Shown here piece after piece: positions 19,229-30,581 of a DNA stretch of 49,023 nt; position 1 is the stretch's first letter, and the number at the start of each line of letters is the position of its first letter. The notes under the pieces were generated by a model that ran no database searches, was not told the DNA's origin, and saw only the letters and a list, made by a program, of their open reading frames with translations. The position numbers and the translations under genes are program-made. This DNA comes from Pseudomonas sp. AFG_SD02_1510_Pfu_092 (GTDB lineage: Bacteria; Pseudomonadota; Gammaproteobacteria; Pseudomonadales; Pseudomonadaceae), in contig NZ_PUQD01000037.1 of the NCBI RefSeq assembly GCF_003331055.1, positions 1-49,023 of the forward strand, written 5' to 3'.

Positions 19229-19287
19229 GGTGGTCCTTCCTCTTGTTGATTGCAGGTCTTTTTGCCTGCTGTCCGGTGTTGCCTTCT

Positions 19288-19406
19288 GGGGCTGCTTCGC
19301 TGCCCATCGCCGGCAAGCCAGGCTCCCACAATTAGTGTACGAATCCAGGCTTGACGCGATCGGTGTGGGAGCTGGCTTGCCGGCGATTGGGCCGCGCAGC
19401 GGCCCC
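19288..19406. repeat. REP-type inverted pair between glk and gltR
   Basis: GGGGCTGCTTCGCTGCCCATCG...GCCGGCAAGCC and the complementary GGCTTGCCGGCGATTGGGCC...GGCCCC. This is the 'CTGCTTCG/GCCGGCAAGCCAG' REP variant, the same subtype as at 36355. Confidence 0.82.
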
Positions 19407-19408
19407 TT

Positions 19409-20361
19409 TCAACCCAACGCCTGCTGCAAGGCCACCCCGGCCCCCAGCAATCCGGAAAACTCCGCCGTCACCAGCCACACCGGCACACCGGCGAAGTAGC
19501 CACTCATGCAGCCCTTGTCGGCGAAGCTCGCGGCAAACCCGCTGCGCAGAAACAGCTCGGCAAAGCGCGGGATCACGCCGCCGACAATATAAACCCCACC
19601 TCGCGCGCCCAGGGTCAGAACATTGTTACCTGCGACACGCCCCAGAAACCGGCAGAACTGCTCGATCACCGCCAGCGCCCGTGGCTCGCCGCCCAGCGCC
19701 GCATCGGTGATCTGCGCCGGGGAAGTGTGTCGGGGGGTGTCGCCGTCCAGTGCGCAGATTGCCTGGTACAGGCGCAGCAGGCCACCGCCACTGAGCACGG
19801 TCTCGGCACTGACATGGCCGATCTGGCTATGGATCTGTTGGTGAATCGCCGCTTCACGGGCATTGCCCACCGGCAGGTCGACATGCCCGCCCTCGCCCGG
19901 CAAGGCGCACCAGCGCTGCTCGCCCAGGCGCAACAGCGAACCGACGCCCAGGCCGGTGCCCGGGCCGATGACCAACGCCGGGCGCGCAAGGTCGGCCTGG
20001 CCCGGGCACACCTCACGGAATTCGCCTTCGCGCAGGCGGGTCATGCCCAGCGCCATGGCGGTGAAATCATTGATCAGCAGCAGCTGCTCGAGCTGCAGCC
20101 TCTGGCAGAACGCGAGCCGGCTCAGGCGCCAATGGTTGTTGGTGAAGCGGAACTCGTCACCATTGACCGGCCCGGCCACCGCAAGGCAGGCCGCAATCAG
20201 CCCACCGCGCGCAATGCCCAGGCCTTCGAGGTACGCCTCGATGGCTTGCTCCGGGCTGGTGTAGTCTTCGGTCGCGAAGACTTTCACCTGGTGCAGCTGG
20301 TTGTCACGCCACAACGCAAAACGGGCATTGGTGCCACCGATGTCGCCAACCAGCAGGTCCT

Positions 20362-20365
<4 letters not shown>
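19409..20365 (-). CDS. glk: Glucokinase
   Basis: Phosphorylates glucose entering through Gts to glucose-6-phosphate. Bacterial Glk family, 318 residues from [18 protein letters not shown]. The ATP-binding loop [10 protein letters not shown], the sugar-binding [12 protein letters not shown], and the GPGTGLGVG and LPGEGGH motifs are seen. The start at 20365 shares an ATGA overlap with the edd stop, so translation is coupled; the upstream in-frame extension is edd read in another frame. Confidence 0.96.
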
Positions 20366-22188
<1,823 letters not shown>

Positions 22189-22310
22189 GTACTGGACTCC
22201 AGGCTAATTGTAAGGGCGGTTTACCGGGCATTTCCCCTCCAAACGATTGCGGCCTAGGCTCAAGACAAGGAGCCCGCTGCATCGGTGGAGGCAGGTCGCC
22301 CAACCACTCG

Positions 22311-22326
22311 TTGTATGTTTAAACAA
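22311..22326. promoter_or_regulatory. HexR operator (edd side)
   Basis: TTGTATGTTTAAACAA matches the reported HexR consensus TTGT-N8-ACAA exactly and contains the palindrome GTTTAAAC. It lies 123 bases upstream of the edd start. Confidence 0.8.
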
Positions 22327-22373
22327 AATACTGCCATTAAAAAGGCTTGTTTTCTATCCGCCAGTGAATAATC

Positions 22374-22388
22374 TTGTAATTCCAACAA
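22374..22388. promoter_or_regulatory. HexR operator (gap side)
   Basis: TTGTAATTCCAACAA matches TTGT-N7-ACAA exactly, 64 bases before the gap start. Together with the site 48 bases to the left it covers both divergent promoters. An overlapping AACAACAAAA (22384-22393) is also Crc-motif-like but far from the ATG. Confidence 0.8.
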
Positions 22389-22452
22389 CAAAACCGTTTC
22401 AGTGAAGCTCCTTTGTGCCACAGGTTTCACTCGGACTGCCAGAGGTACTGCC

Positions 22453-23454
22453 ATGACTCTACGCATCGCCATCAATGGATTCGGCCGCATCGGCCGCAAC
22501 GTCCTGCGCGCACTGTATACCCAAGGCTACCGCCAGGACTTGCAGGTCGTCGCCATCAACGACCTGGGCGACAGCGCCATGAATGCCCACCTGCTCAAAT
22601 ATGACAGCGTGCACGGCACCTTCGACGCCAGCGTCGAAGCTGACCACGAAAGCCTGACGGTCAACGGCGACCGTATCGCGGTCAGCGCCATCCGCAACCC
22701 GGCCGAGCTGCCGTGGAAGGCCGAGGCGATCGACGTGGTGTTCGAGTGCACCGGGCTGTTCACCGAGCGCGCCAAGGCCGCCGCGCATCTGGCTGCGGGG
22801 GCCGGCAAGGTGATTGTCTCGGCACCGGCCAAGGGCGCCGATGCCACCGTGGTGTACGGGGTCAACCATGATGTTTTGCGGGCCTCGCACCAGATCATTT
22901 CCAATGCGTCCTGCACCACCAACTGCCTGGCGCCGATCGCCCAGGTGCTGCACCGCGAGTTCGGCATCGAACAGGGCCTGATGACCACCATCCACGCCTA
23001 CACCAACGACCAGGTGCTGACCGATGTCTACCACAGCGACCCGTACCGTGCACGTTCGGCAACCCAGTCGATGATCCCGAGCAAGACCGGCGCTGCCGAG
23101 GCCGTGGGCCTGGTGTTGCCGGAACTGGCCGGCAAGCTCACCGGCATGGCCGTGCGGGTGCCGGTGATCAACGTTTCGCTGGTCGACCTCACCGTCAACC
23201 TCAAGCGCGAGGCCACGGCCGAGCAGGTCAACCAGCTGTTCCTCGAGGCCAGCAAGCATTCGCGGGTGCTGGGTTACAACGCCTTGCCGCTGGTTTCCTG
23301 CGATTTCAACCACAACCCGCTGTCGTCGATCTTCGATGCCAACCATACCCGGGCCAACGGGCGCATGCTCAAGGTGCTGGCCTGGTACGACAACGAGTGG
23401 GGGTTCAGCAACCGCATGCTGGATAACTGCCTGGCGTTGTGCAACGCCCGTTAA
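22453..23454 (+). CDS. gap: Glyceraldehyde-3-phosphate dehydrogenase
   Basis: Oxidises the glyceraldehyde-3-phosphate released by Eda. 333 residues from [19 protein letters not shown] loop GFGRIGR (10-16), catalytic Cys C154 in [11 protein letters not shown], and [12 protein letters not shown] near the C-terminus. AGAGG precedes the ATG; the upstream in-frame ATG at 22402 lies close to the HexR region and is unlikely. Divergent from edd with HexR control. Confidence 0.96.
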   Translation: MTLRIAINGFGRIGRNVLRALYTQGYRQDLQVVAINDLGDSAMNAHLLKYDSVHGTFDASVEADHESLTVNGDRIAVSAIRNPAELPWKAEAIDVVFECTGLFTERAKAAAHLAAGAGKVIVSAPAKGADATVVYGVNHDVLRASHQIISNASCTTNCLAPIAQVLHREFGIEQGLMTTIHAYTNDQVLTDVYHSDPYRARSATQSMIPSKTGAAEAVGLVLPELAGKLTGMAVRVPVINVSLVDLTVNLKREATAEQVNQLFLEASKHSRVLGYNALPLVSCDFNHNPLSSIFDANHTRANGRMLKVLAWYDNEWGFSNRMLDNCLALCNAR

Positions 23455-23479
23455 GCCTTGGCACGTTCCCATGTGAGCA

Positions 23480-23525
23480 GGGCCGCTCTGCGGCCCATCG
23501 CGACACAAGGCCGCTCCCACACGGG
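23480..23525. repeat. Single/degenerate REP behind gap
   Basis: GGCCGCTCTGCGGCC hairpin followed by ATCGCGACACAAGGCCGCTCCCACACGGGG, resembling one arm of the REP pair at 14051. Confidence 0.6.
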
Positions 23526-23594
23526 GAGCCAGGGCCGGTGGACTCACAATCTTTACCTTTTCCTAACATTTCCAAACTTGACCTGCGGCATGGA

Positions 23595-23609
23595 TGATAA
23601 GCATTATCA
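23595..23609. promoter_or_regulatory. Fur box upstream of hxuI
   Basis: TGATAAGCATTATCA matches the 7-1-7 Fur consensus TGATAATNATTATCA with one difference and extends to the perfect arms ATGATAA/TTATCAT. It lies 27 bases before the sigma-factor start, so iron-replete Fur would block this module. Confidence 0.85.
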
Positions 23610-23636
23610 TTAACCATTCGTCGGCCAGGTCCCCCT

Positions 23637-24149
23637 GTGAGTCAGTCCCGGTTCAACTCCGTCTTCCTCGTTCAGCGCCTTACTTTGCTGCGTACTCTGC
23701 AGCGCATGGTCGGCAACCCCAGCACGGCCGAGGACCTGCTGCAGGAAACCTACCTACGGGTGTCCCGCGCCCTTGCTGAGCGGCCCGTCGAACACATCGA
23801 ACCGTTCGTGTTCCAGACCGCACGCAACCTGGCCCTCGACCACCTGCGCGCGCGCCGGGTGCAAGCGCGCATGCTGGTCGACGATGTGCCCGACGAGGTC
23901 CTGCACAGCGTGGCCGCACCCACCACCAGCAACGAGGATGCAGCCCATGCCGAACAGTTGCTCAAGCACCTGAGCGTCAGCCTCGAGCAGCTGAGCGAAC
24001 GCCAGCAACGCATCTTCATGCTCAGCCGCCTGCAGGGTGCGACCTATCTGGAAATTGCCGAACAACTGAAGGTTTCGCCCAGCACGGTACAGAAGGAGCT
24101 GAAACTGATCATGGCGATCTGCATGGGCGTCGCCGACCGCCTCAAGTGA
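23637..24149 (+). CDS. hxuI: ECF sigma factor, FecI/HxuI-type
   Basis: A 170-residue iron-starvation extracytoplasmic-function sigma factor. Region 2 (about 10-75; NPSTAEDLLQETYLRVSRAL, FQTARNLALDHLRARRV) and region 4 (about 110-165; LSERQQRIFMLSRLQGATYLEIAEQLKVSPSTVQKELKLIM) are complete. It begins with GTG. With the anti-sigma gene and the receptor behind it, it forms a cell-surface signalling set like HxuIRA of P. aeruginosa, where haem uptake switches on the receptor gene. A Fur box lies directly upstream. Confidence 0.9.
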   Translation: MSQSRFNSVFLVQRLTLLRTLQRMVGNPSTAEDLLQETYLRVSRALAERPVEHIEPFVFQTARNLALDHLRARRVQARMLVDDVPDEVLHSVAAPTTSNEDAAHAEQLLKHLSVSLEQLSERQQRIFMLSRLQGATYLEIAEQLKVSPSTVQKELKLIMAICMGVADRLK

Positions 24150-24219
24150 GGTCGCGCAAAGCCCTTGCCACACCCCGCCTCAGCCTTGATCATTCGCAAA
24201 AACCCTTCAAGGACTTACC

Positions 24220-25182
24220 GTGACCGACAGCCCCGCTCACCGCCCGTCACCCGCCGGGCCCAGCGCTCGTGCCCGTGCCCTGGACGAGGCGCTGGACTGG
24301 CTGGTGCGCCTGCAATGTGCCGACGCCGAGGACACCCGGGCCTTCGCCGCCTGGCTGGACGCAGCGCCGGAAAACGCCGCAGCCTATGTCGAGGCGGAGG
24401 CCTTGTGGAACGGCGCACCGCTGCAGCAGGCGGCGCTGCAGATGCACCAGCAACAGCGCCGCTCGTGGCGCCGGCGCCTGGGTAGCCACTGGAAACCCCT
24501 GGCCACGGCGGCGCTGCTGCTGGTCGGGCTGATCACCTTCGGCAACCTGCCCGTGCGCTTGCAGGCCGACCACCTGACGCTGGTGGGCGAACGCCAGCGC
24601 CTGCAGCTCGAGGACGGTGCGAAAGTGCTGCTCAACACCAATTCGGCATTTGCCAGCGACCGCCGTGATGGCCGCGAGGTCGCCCGCTTGCTGCAAGGCG
24701 AGGCCTATTTCCAGGTGCCTGGGGGTGCGCAGCTGCCGCTTGAAGTACAAGCCGGGCCACTGCGCGCGCAGGTGCGTGATACCGACTTCGCCGTGCGCTA
24801 CCTCGACGGCGAGGCGCAGGTGCGGGTGCAGCGCGGCGATGTCGACCTGCAGGGCGCCCGCGAGCAGCGCATCCGCCTGAGTGCCGGCGACAGCATCAGC
24901 GTCGGGCCACAAGGTTTTGGTCAGCGCCAGCGCCCCGACATGCACAAGGACCTGGCCTGGGTCGACGGCCGCCTGGTGTTCGAGAATTGCCCGCTGAGCC
25001 AGGTGCTGGCCGAAGTGCAGCGCTACTACCCAGGTTGGATCATCAACCGCAACGCGCGGCTGGACGGCATGGCGGTGACCGGCAACTACCGCCTCGACCA
25101 GCCTCTGCAAACCCTGCGCGCGCTGGCCCACATCACCTCGGCGCAGCTGCACGAGTATCCGGCGCTGGTCATCCTGAACTGA
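24220..25182 (+). CDS. hxuR: FecR-type anti-sigma factor
   Basis: A 320-residue single-pass inner-membrane regulator. The cytoplasmic N-terminal DUF4880-like domain (about 15-60; LDWLVRLQCADAEDTRAFAAWL) is followed by a membrane segment (about 94-112; LATAALLLVGLITFGNLPV), a periplasmic FecR domain (about 120-215) and a C-terminal STN-like/DUF4974 part (LAWVDGRLVFENCPLSQVLAEVQRYYPG). It starts with GTG behind AAGGA. It is expected to hold the sigma factor until the haem-loaded receptor signals through its STN domain. Confidence 0.9.
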   Translation: MTDSPAHRPSPAGPSARARALDEALDWLVRLQCADAEDTRAFAAWLDAAPENAAAYVEAEALWNGAPLQQAALQMHQQQRRSWRRRLGSHWKPLATAALLLVGLITFGNLPVRLQADHLTLVGERQRLQLEDGAKVLLNTNSAFASDRRDGREVARLLQGEAYFQVPGGAQLPLEVQAGPLRAQVRDTDFAVRYLDGEAQVRVQRGDVDLQGAREQRIRLSAGDSISVGPQGFGQRQRPDMHKDLAWVDGRLVFENCPLSQVLAEVQRYYPGWIINRNARLDGMAVTGNYRLDQPLQTLRALAHITSAQLHEYPALVILN

Positions 25183-25383
25183 TCTGCCGATCGATCTTCA
25201 GCCAAATCTGAAACCCGACACGCTCCCACAGATATCGCGGTACAGATCGACAGACCGGGATCCAAGTTTTTTTACGCGGTCGCGCTACCCCGCCCGTCTC
25301 GTTATAGCCAATGCAACTGATTCTTGTTTGAAAACGAGAACAGCCACTACCTATAACAGTCCGCGCATCAGGGAGCGCTTTCG

Positions 25384-27972
25384 ATGCCCACAGGTCTTAC
25401 CCGCCCCTTTACCCTTCCCCGCCGTACAGGGCAGTTGTCCCTGATCACCCTGGCCTTGTTCGCCAGCGCCGCCGGCAGCCTGCCGGTGCTGGCCGCCGAG
25501 CCGGCCCAGGCCAGCAGCCCGCGCATGGGCGACTACCGCTTCAGCATCGGCCAGCAGCCGCTGGTTTCGGCGGTCAATGCCTTCAGCCAGGTCACCGGCT
25601 GGCAGGTCGGCTTCAGCGCCGACCTGGCCGATGGCGTGGCCTCGCCGGGGGTGCAGGGTTCGCTACCGGCGGAAGCTGCGCTCAAGCGCCTGCTGCACGG
25701 TACCGGCCTGGGCTTTCGCAAGATCGGCAACGGCAATGTGGTGCTGGAACGCCAGGCCAGCGGCGCGGTGGTCGCCCTGCAACAGGTCACGGTCAGCGCC
25801 ACCCGTAGCGCTCAGGACGTCAGCCAGGTGCCAAGCACCGTCAGCGTGCAGACCCGCGAGCAACTGGACCGGCAGAACGTCAATTCTATCCAGGACCTGG
25901 TGCGCTACGAGCCGGGGATGTCGGTTGCCGGCACCGGCCAGCGCAGTGGCCTGAACGGCTACAACATCCGTGGCATCGACGGCGAGCGCATCCTCACCCA
26001 GGTCGACGGCGTGTCGATTCCCGACAGCTTCTTCTTCGGCCCGTACGCCCAGACCCAGCGCAACTACGTCGACCCGGAAGTCATCAAACGCGTGGAAATC
26101 CTCCGCGGCCCGGCTTCGGTGCTTTACGGCAGCAACGCCATCGGCGGCGCGGTGAGCTACTTTACCCTCGACCCGGACGACATCATCAAGCCCGGCAAAG
26201 ATGTGGGCGCCCGCCTGAAGACCGGCTACAGCTCGGCCGACGAAAGCTGGCTGACCTCCGCCACCGTCGCCGGCCGCCAGGGTGACTTCGACGGCCTGCT
26301 GCACCTGAGCCAGCGCAACGGCCACGAAACCGAGACCCACGGCGGCCACAGCGGCACCGGCCTGTCACGCACCGAAGCCAACCCGATGGACGCGCGCACC
26401 ACCAACGTGCTGGCCAAGCTGGGCTGGAACTACGCTGATGAGGCGCGTCTGGGCTTCACCTACGAACGCTACAAGGATGACCGCGACCAGAACATCCTCA
26501 GTGCGGTGGGCGGGCCGTTCATTCCAGGCTTTGGTGCCTCGGGCTACTACAAGGCGCGTAATGGCAACGACACCATCACCCGCGAACGCTTTGCCATCAA
26601 CCATGAGTTCGGCCTGGATGCGCTGGTCGCCGACCATGTGAAGTGGAGCCTGAACTACCAGCTCGCCAAGACCGACCAGCACACCGAGGAAGTCTACGCA
26701 CCACCTGGCCGCCAGGTGCTGCGCACCCGCGACACCACCTACAAGGACCGCCAGTGGGTATTCGACGCCCAGCTGGACAAAGCCTTCAGCCTCGGCGCCA
26801 CCGATCACCTGCTGACCTACGGCACCACCCTCAAGCATGAGAAGGTCACCGGTTCGCGCAGCGGCACCGGCACCTGCCTGGCCGTTGGCTCAGGTTGTTC
26901 CGCCGCGGGCGCCGAGCGCCCGGCAGACGGCCAGGCGCTGGTCAGCGACTTCCCGGACCCGACCGTGAACACCTACAGCCTGTTCGTGCAGGACGAAATC
27001 CGCTGGAACGACTGGACCTTCCTGCCTGGCGCGCGTTACGACTACACACGCATGGAGCCCAGGTTCACCAAGGAATTCCTGCGTGGCCTGGAGTCCACCG
27101 GTACCGCGCCGACCGCCCAGGACGACGCGGACAAGAAGTGGCACCGCGTCTCGCCCAAGTTCGGCCTGACCTACGCCTTCAACGACAACTACACCTGGTA
27201 TGGCCAGTACGCCGAAGGTTTCCGCACCCCGACGGCCAAATCCATGTACGGCAAGTTCGAGAACCTCGAGCAGGGCTACCGCGTAGAAGGCAACCCGGGG
27301 CTCGAACCGGAAAAGAGCAAAAGTTATGAAACCGGCCTGCGCGGCAACTTCGAGGCTGGTAATTTCGATGTGGCGGTGTTCTACAACAAGTACCGCGACT
27401 TCATCGACGAGGACGCCGTGAAAGGCGCCAATCTGGAACAGACGTTCAAGGCCAACAACATCAAGCACGCCACCATCAAGGGTGCCGAGGTAAAAGGCCG
27501 CCTGAACCTCGACCACTTCGGTGCGCCGCAGGGCTTGTATACCCAGGGCTCGATCGCCTACGCCTATGGCCGCAATGACGACAGCGGCGAGCCGCTGAAC
27601 ACCGTCAACCCGCTGAAGGGCGTGTTCGGCCTGGGTTACGAGCAACAGCACTACGGCGGCCTGGTGAGCTGGACGCTGGTCAAGCGCAAGACCCGTGTCG
27701 ATGACAGCACCTTCTACTCGCCCGACGGCTCGACCTCCAAATTCCGCACCCCGGGCTACGGTGTGCTGGACCTGACCGGCTACTACAAGCTCAGCGATGA
27801 TGTGACCATCAACGCCGGCCTGTACAACCTCGCCGACAAGAAGTACTGGCAGTGGGACTCGGTGCGCAGCTACGACGGCCAGGGCGAAGCGGCCTTTACC
27901 CAACCGGCCAACATCGATCGCTTGAGTATGCCGGGGCGCAATTTCGGTATCAATGTGGTCTGGGATATCTGA
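25384..27972 (+). CDS. hxuA: TonB-dependent haem receptor with signalling domain
   Basis: An 862-residue outer-membrane transporter. Signal peptide about 1-38; STN signalling domain about 50-125 (YRFSIGQQPLVSAVNAFSQV); TonB box VTVSAT near 140; plug about 150-265; 22-strand barrel ending in an aromatic/hydrophobic strand (NFGINVVWDI). Haem-receptor landmarks FRTP (FRAP-like) and NPGL (NPNL-like) occur around 612-640. Together with the adjacent haem oxygenase this argues for haem or haemoprotein as ligand rather than a siderophore. The 201-base gap before it should contain the promoter read by the adjacent sigma factor. Confidence 0.9.
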   Translation: MPTGLTRPFTLPRRTGQLSLITLALFASAAGSLPVLAAEPAQASSPRMGDYRFSIGQQPLVSAVNAFSQVTGWQVGFSADLADGVASPGVQGSLPAEAALKRLLHGTGLGFRKIGNGNVVLERQASGAVVALQQVTVSATRSAQDVSQVPSTVSVQTREQLDRQNVNSIQDLVRYEPGMSVAGTGQRSGLNGYNIRGIDGERILTQVDGVSIPDSFFFGPYAQTQRNYVDPEVIKRVEILRGPASVLYGSNAIGGAVSYFTLDPDDIIKPGKDVGARLKTGYSSADESWLTSATVAGRQGDFDGLLHLSQRNGHETETHGGHSGTGLSRTEANPMDARTTNVLAKLGWNYADEARLGFTYERYKDDRDQNILSAVGGPFIPGFGASGYYKARNGNDTITRERFAINHEFGLDALVADHVKWSLNYQLAKTDQHTEEVYAPPGRQVLRTRDTTYKDRQWVFDAQLDKAFSLGATDHLLTYGTTLKHEKVTGSRSGTGTCLAVGSGCSAAGAERPADGQALVSDFPDPTVNTYSLFVQDEIRWNDWTFLPGARYDYTRMEPRFTKEFLRGLESTGTAPTAQDDADKKWHRVSPKFGLTYAFNDNYTWYGQYAEGFRTPTAKSMYGKFENLEQGYRVEGNPGLEPEKSKSYETGLRGNFEAGNFDVAVFYNKYRDFIDEDAVKGANLEQTFKANNIKHATIKGAEVKGRLNLDHFGAPQGLYTQGSIAYAYGRNDDSGEPLNTVNPLKGVFGLGYEQQHYGGLVSWTLVKRKTRVDDSTFYSPDGSTSKFRTPGYGVLDLTGYYKLSDDVTINAGLYNLADKKYWQWDSVRSYDGQGEAAFTQPANIDRLSMPGRNFGINVVWDI

Positions 27973-27986
27973 CGCTGTCGCCTGCA

Positions 27987-28022
27987 CCGGCCTGTTAACG
28001 GGCGCGCCCACGAACAGGCCGG
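27987..28022. terminator. Perfect stem behind the haem receptor, degenerate REP
   Basis: CCGGCCTGTT and AACAGGCCGG form a 10-bp stem around a 16-base loop that itself holds GGGCGCGCCC. A run of eight T residues follows 20 bases later (28043-28050). Terminator or attenuator between receptor and haem oxygenase. Confidence 0.55.
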
Positions 28023-28112
28023 CGCAAGCGACACCACAACCCGTTTTTTTTACTGTTTCGTCTTCGCTGTTTCGTCTTGTAACTGAACGCCTCTTTTTCC
28101 AAGGACTGCCCC

Positions 28113-28706
28113 ATGACCGACCGCCCTGCCCTGCGCTCCCAGCGCCTGAAACAGCTTACCCAGGCCCCGCACACCAGGCTGGATGCCCTGGTCCACTCCC
28201 ACGCCCCGTTCGACAGCCGCGAAAGCTTCGCCCGCTTCGTCGTCGCCCAGTACCTGTTCCAGTCCGAGTTGCAGCCGCTGTACAACGACCCGCAACTGAT
28301 TGCCATCGTCCCCGACCTGGCCGAGCGCTGCCGCGCCGAACAGGCTCGCCTGGACCTTGCCGACCTCGATACCGCCGTGCCAGCCGCCGTACCAGGCGCG
28401 CTGCACCAGCCGGGCCTCGGCGAGGCGTTGGGCTGGATCTTCGTCTCCGAAGGCTCCAAACTGGGCGCTGCGTTTCTGATCAAGCGTGCCGTGGCCCTGG
28501 GGCTGTCCGACAGCTGTGGTGCCCGCCATCTGGGTGAGCCCGCCGGTGGCCGTGCCGAAGGCTGGAAGCAGTTCATTCGTATTCTGGATGGCCTGGCGTT
28601 GTCGGCCGAAGACGAGGCCGCTGCCGAACGCGGCGCAGTGGCGGCCTTCGAGCGCTTCACCGAGTTGCTCGCGCACGCCTATGCTGCCGATGCCGCGCTG
28701 GCCTGA
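28113..28706 (+). CDS. hemO: Haem oxygenase (biliverdin-forming)
   Basis: A 197-residue cytoplasmic haem oxygenase of the bacterial PigA/HemO class that opens imported haem to release iron. The proximal His ligand is H20 (APHTRLD). The distal-helix glycine motif appears as EGSKLGAAFLIKRA (113-126). Preceded by AAGGA. Being directly behind the haem receptor, it completes uptake plus degradation in one locus. Regiospecificity (alpha versus beta/delta biliverdin) cannot be told from the sequence. Confidence 0.92.
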   Translation: MTDRPALRSQRLKQLTQAPHTRLDALVHSHAPFDSRESFARFVVAQYLFQSELQPLYNDPQLIAIVPDLAERCRAEQARLDLADLDTAVPAAVPGALHQPGLGEALGWIFVSEGSKLGAAFLIKRAVALGLSDSCGARHLGEPAGGRAEGWKQFIRILDGLALSAEDEAAAERGAVAAFERFTELLAHAYAADAALA

Positions 28707-28761
28707 TGTATCGCACCACGGCCACCCTACCGGTGGCCGAAGCGTTTTATGCAGTGAGAAC

Positions 28762-29187
28762 ATGACCCGACCCGCCCGCTCGAAACTCGCCCGCCTGCTG
28801 TATGCGACCCTGGCTTATGTGAGCCTGGGCGTGGGCCTGGTCGCGATCGTCATTCCCGGCCTGCCGACCACTGAATTCATCCTGCTGGCCGCCTGGGCGG
28901 CCACCCGCAGTTCACCGCGCCTGTCTGCCTGGCTGGACAACCACCGGTTGTTCGGGCCGATCCTGTACAACTGGCGCAATGGCAAGGTGATCCAGCGCCG
29001 CGCCAAGGTCAGCGCGACCCTCAGCATGCTGCTGTGCGCAGGCCTGATGCTGACGTTTCTGCAACACCACTGGCCGGTGTTCCTGGCCATCGCCGGCATG
29101 GCCTTGGGCAACCTGTGGATCTGGTCACGCCCGGAGCATGCCTGCCCTGCCCGTCACAAGCTCAGCAGCCCTGAAAAAAGCGCATAG
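28762..29187 (+). CDS. DUF454 (YbaN-like) inner-membrane protein
   Basis: A 141-residue small membrane protein of the DUF454/YbaN family with about three hydrophobic segments (about 11-40 LYATLAYVSLGVGLVAIVIPGLPTTEFILLAAWAATR; two near 95-125) and the family motif GLPTTEFILLAAW followed by SSPRLSAWLDNHRLFGPIL. Function is unknown. It follows haem oxygenase by 55 bases, suggesting a link to haem/iron. Its last 34 bases overlap the convergent arcD-like gene. Confidence 0.85.
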   Translation: MTRPARSKLARLLYATLAYVSLGVGLVAIVIPGLPTTEFILLAAWAATRSSPRLSAWLDNHRLFGPILYNWRNGKVIQRRAKVSATLSMLLCAGLMLTFLQHHWPVFLAIAGMALGNLWIWSRPEHACPARHKLSSPEKSA

Positions 29188-30581
29188 GCTGCCAGCGCGG
29201 CGCCCGCCAGCACGGCGGCGAAAATCAGCTTTTCCCAGCGGGTGAACAGGGTTTGCCCCTGCTCATGCTTGGCCCTGGCGAACAGGATCACGCCCGGCGC
29301 ATACAGCAGCGCCGACAGCAACAGGTACTTGAGCCCGCCGGCGTACAACAGCCACACGGCATACAGCAGGGCGACCAGTGCCACCAGCAGGTCCTTGCGG
29401 CGCAAGGCCGGTTGCCCGGCGTAGGTTTCTGCACGTACCGCCAGCAACACGGCGTAGGCCGCCGACCACAGGTAGGGCACCAGAATCATCGACGAGGCCA
29501 GGTAAATCAGGCTGGTGTAGGTACCGGCGGAAAACAGCGTGATCAGCAGGAAGCCCTGGATCATGCAGTTGGTCAGCCACAGGGCGTTGGCCGGCACCTG
29601 ATTGGTGTTTTCCTTGGCGAGGAAGCGCGGCATGGTCTTGTCCCGCGCCGTGGCGTAGAGAATTTCGGCGCACAGCAGCGCCCACGACAGCAGCGCGCCG
29701 AGCAGCGAAACCGCCAGGCCGAGGCTGATCAGCAAGGCGCCCCAGGGCCCGACGATATGCTCCAGCACCGAGGCCAGTGACGGGTTCTGCAGCCCGGCCA
29801 GCTCCGGCTGGGTCATCACCCCCAGCGACAGCACGTTGACCAGTACCAGCAACGCCAGCACCCCGAGGAAGCCGATCACCGTGGCCTTGCCGACATCCGA
29901 GCGGCGCTGGGCGCGCCCGGAGTACACGCTGGCGCCCTCGATGCCGATGAACACGAACACCGTCACCAGCATCATGTTGCGCACCTGTTCCAGCACGCTG
30001 CCGAACTGCGGATTGCTCAGGCCCCAGATGTCCCGGGTGAAGATGTCGGCGCGAAAGGCGAATGCTGCGATCACCACGAAAATCAGCAGCGGCACCACCT
30101 TGGCCACGGTGGTCACCTGGTTGATGAAGGCCGCCTCCTTGATACCGCGCAACACCAGAAAGTGCACCGCCCACAACAGCAGCGAGGCGCAGCCGATGGC
30201 GATTGGCGTGTTGCCTTCGCCGAACACCGGGAAGTAGAAACCCAAGGTGCTGAACAGCAGCACGAAGTAGCCGACGTTGCCCAGCCAGGCGCTGATCCAG
30301 TAGCCCCAGGCCGAGGAGAAGCCCATGTAGTCGCCGAAACCGGCCTTGGCATAGGCGTACACCCCCGAATCCAGCTCCGGCTTGCGGTTGGCCAGGGTCT
30401 GGAACACGAACGCCAGGGCCAGCATGCCGATCGCCGTGATACCCCAGCCGATCAGCACCGCGCCGACATCGGCGCGCGCCGCCATGTTCTGCGGCAGCGA
30501 GAAGATCCCGCCGCCAATCATCGAGCCGACCACCAGCGCGATCAGCGCGCCCAGGCGCAGCTTCTGTCCCGGTTCGCTCAT
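29154..30581 (-). CDS. arcD: Arginine/ornithine antiporter, second ArcD paralogue
   Basis: A 475-residue APC-superfamily inner-membrane transporter with about 12-13 membrane segments. It has the same length as, and near-identical N-terminus to, the operon ArcD (GSMIGGGIFSLPQNMAA; GFGDYMGFSSAWGYWISAWLGNVGYFVLLFSTLG). It therefore is a close paralogue transcribed divergently from arcDABC. GGGAGG precedes the start. It may exchange arginine for ornithine or have drifted to a related cationic amino acid or agmatine/putrescine; sequence alone does not decide. Confidence 0.88.
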   Translation of the reverse strand: MSEPGQKLRLGALIALVVGSMIGGGIFSLPQNMAARADVGAVLIGWGITAIGMLALAFVFQTLANRKPELDSGVYAYAKAGFGDYMGFSSAWGYWISAWLGNVGYFVLLFSTLGFYFPVFGEGNTPIAIGCASLLLWAVHFLVLRGIKEAAFINQVTTVAKVVPLLIFVVIAAFAFRADIFTRDIWGLSNPQFGSVLEQVRNMMLVTVFVFIGIEGASVYSGRAQRRSDVGKATVIGFLGVLALLVLVNVLSLGVMTQPELAGLQNPSLASVLEHIVGPWGALLISLGLAVSLLGALLSWALLCAEILYATARDKTMPRFLAKENTNQVPANALWLTNCMIQGFLLITLFSAGTYTSLIYLASSMILVPYLWSAAYAVLLAVRAETYAGQPALRRKDLLVALVALLYAVWLLYAGGLKYLLLSALLYAPGVILFARAKHEQGQTLFTRWEKLIFAAVLAGAALAAYALFSGLLSL

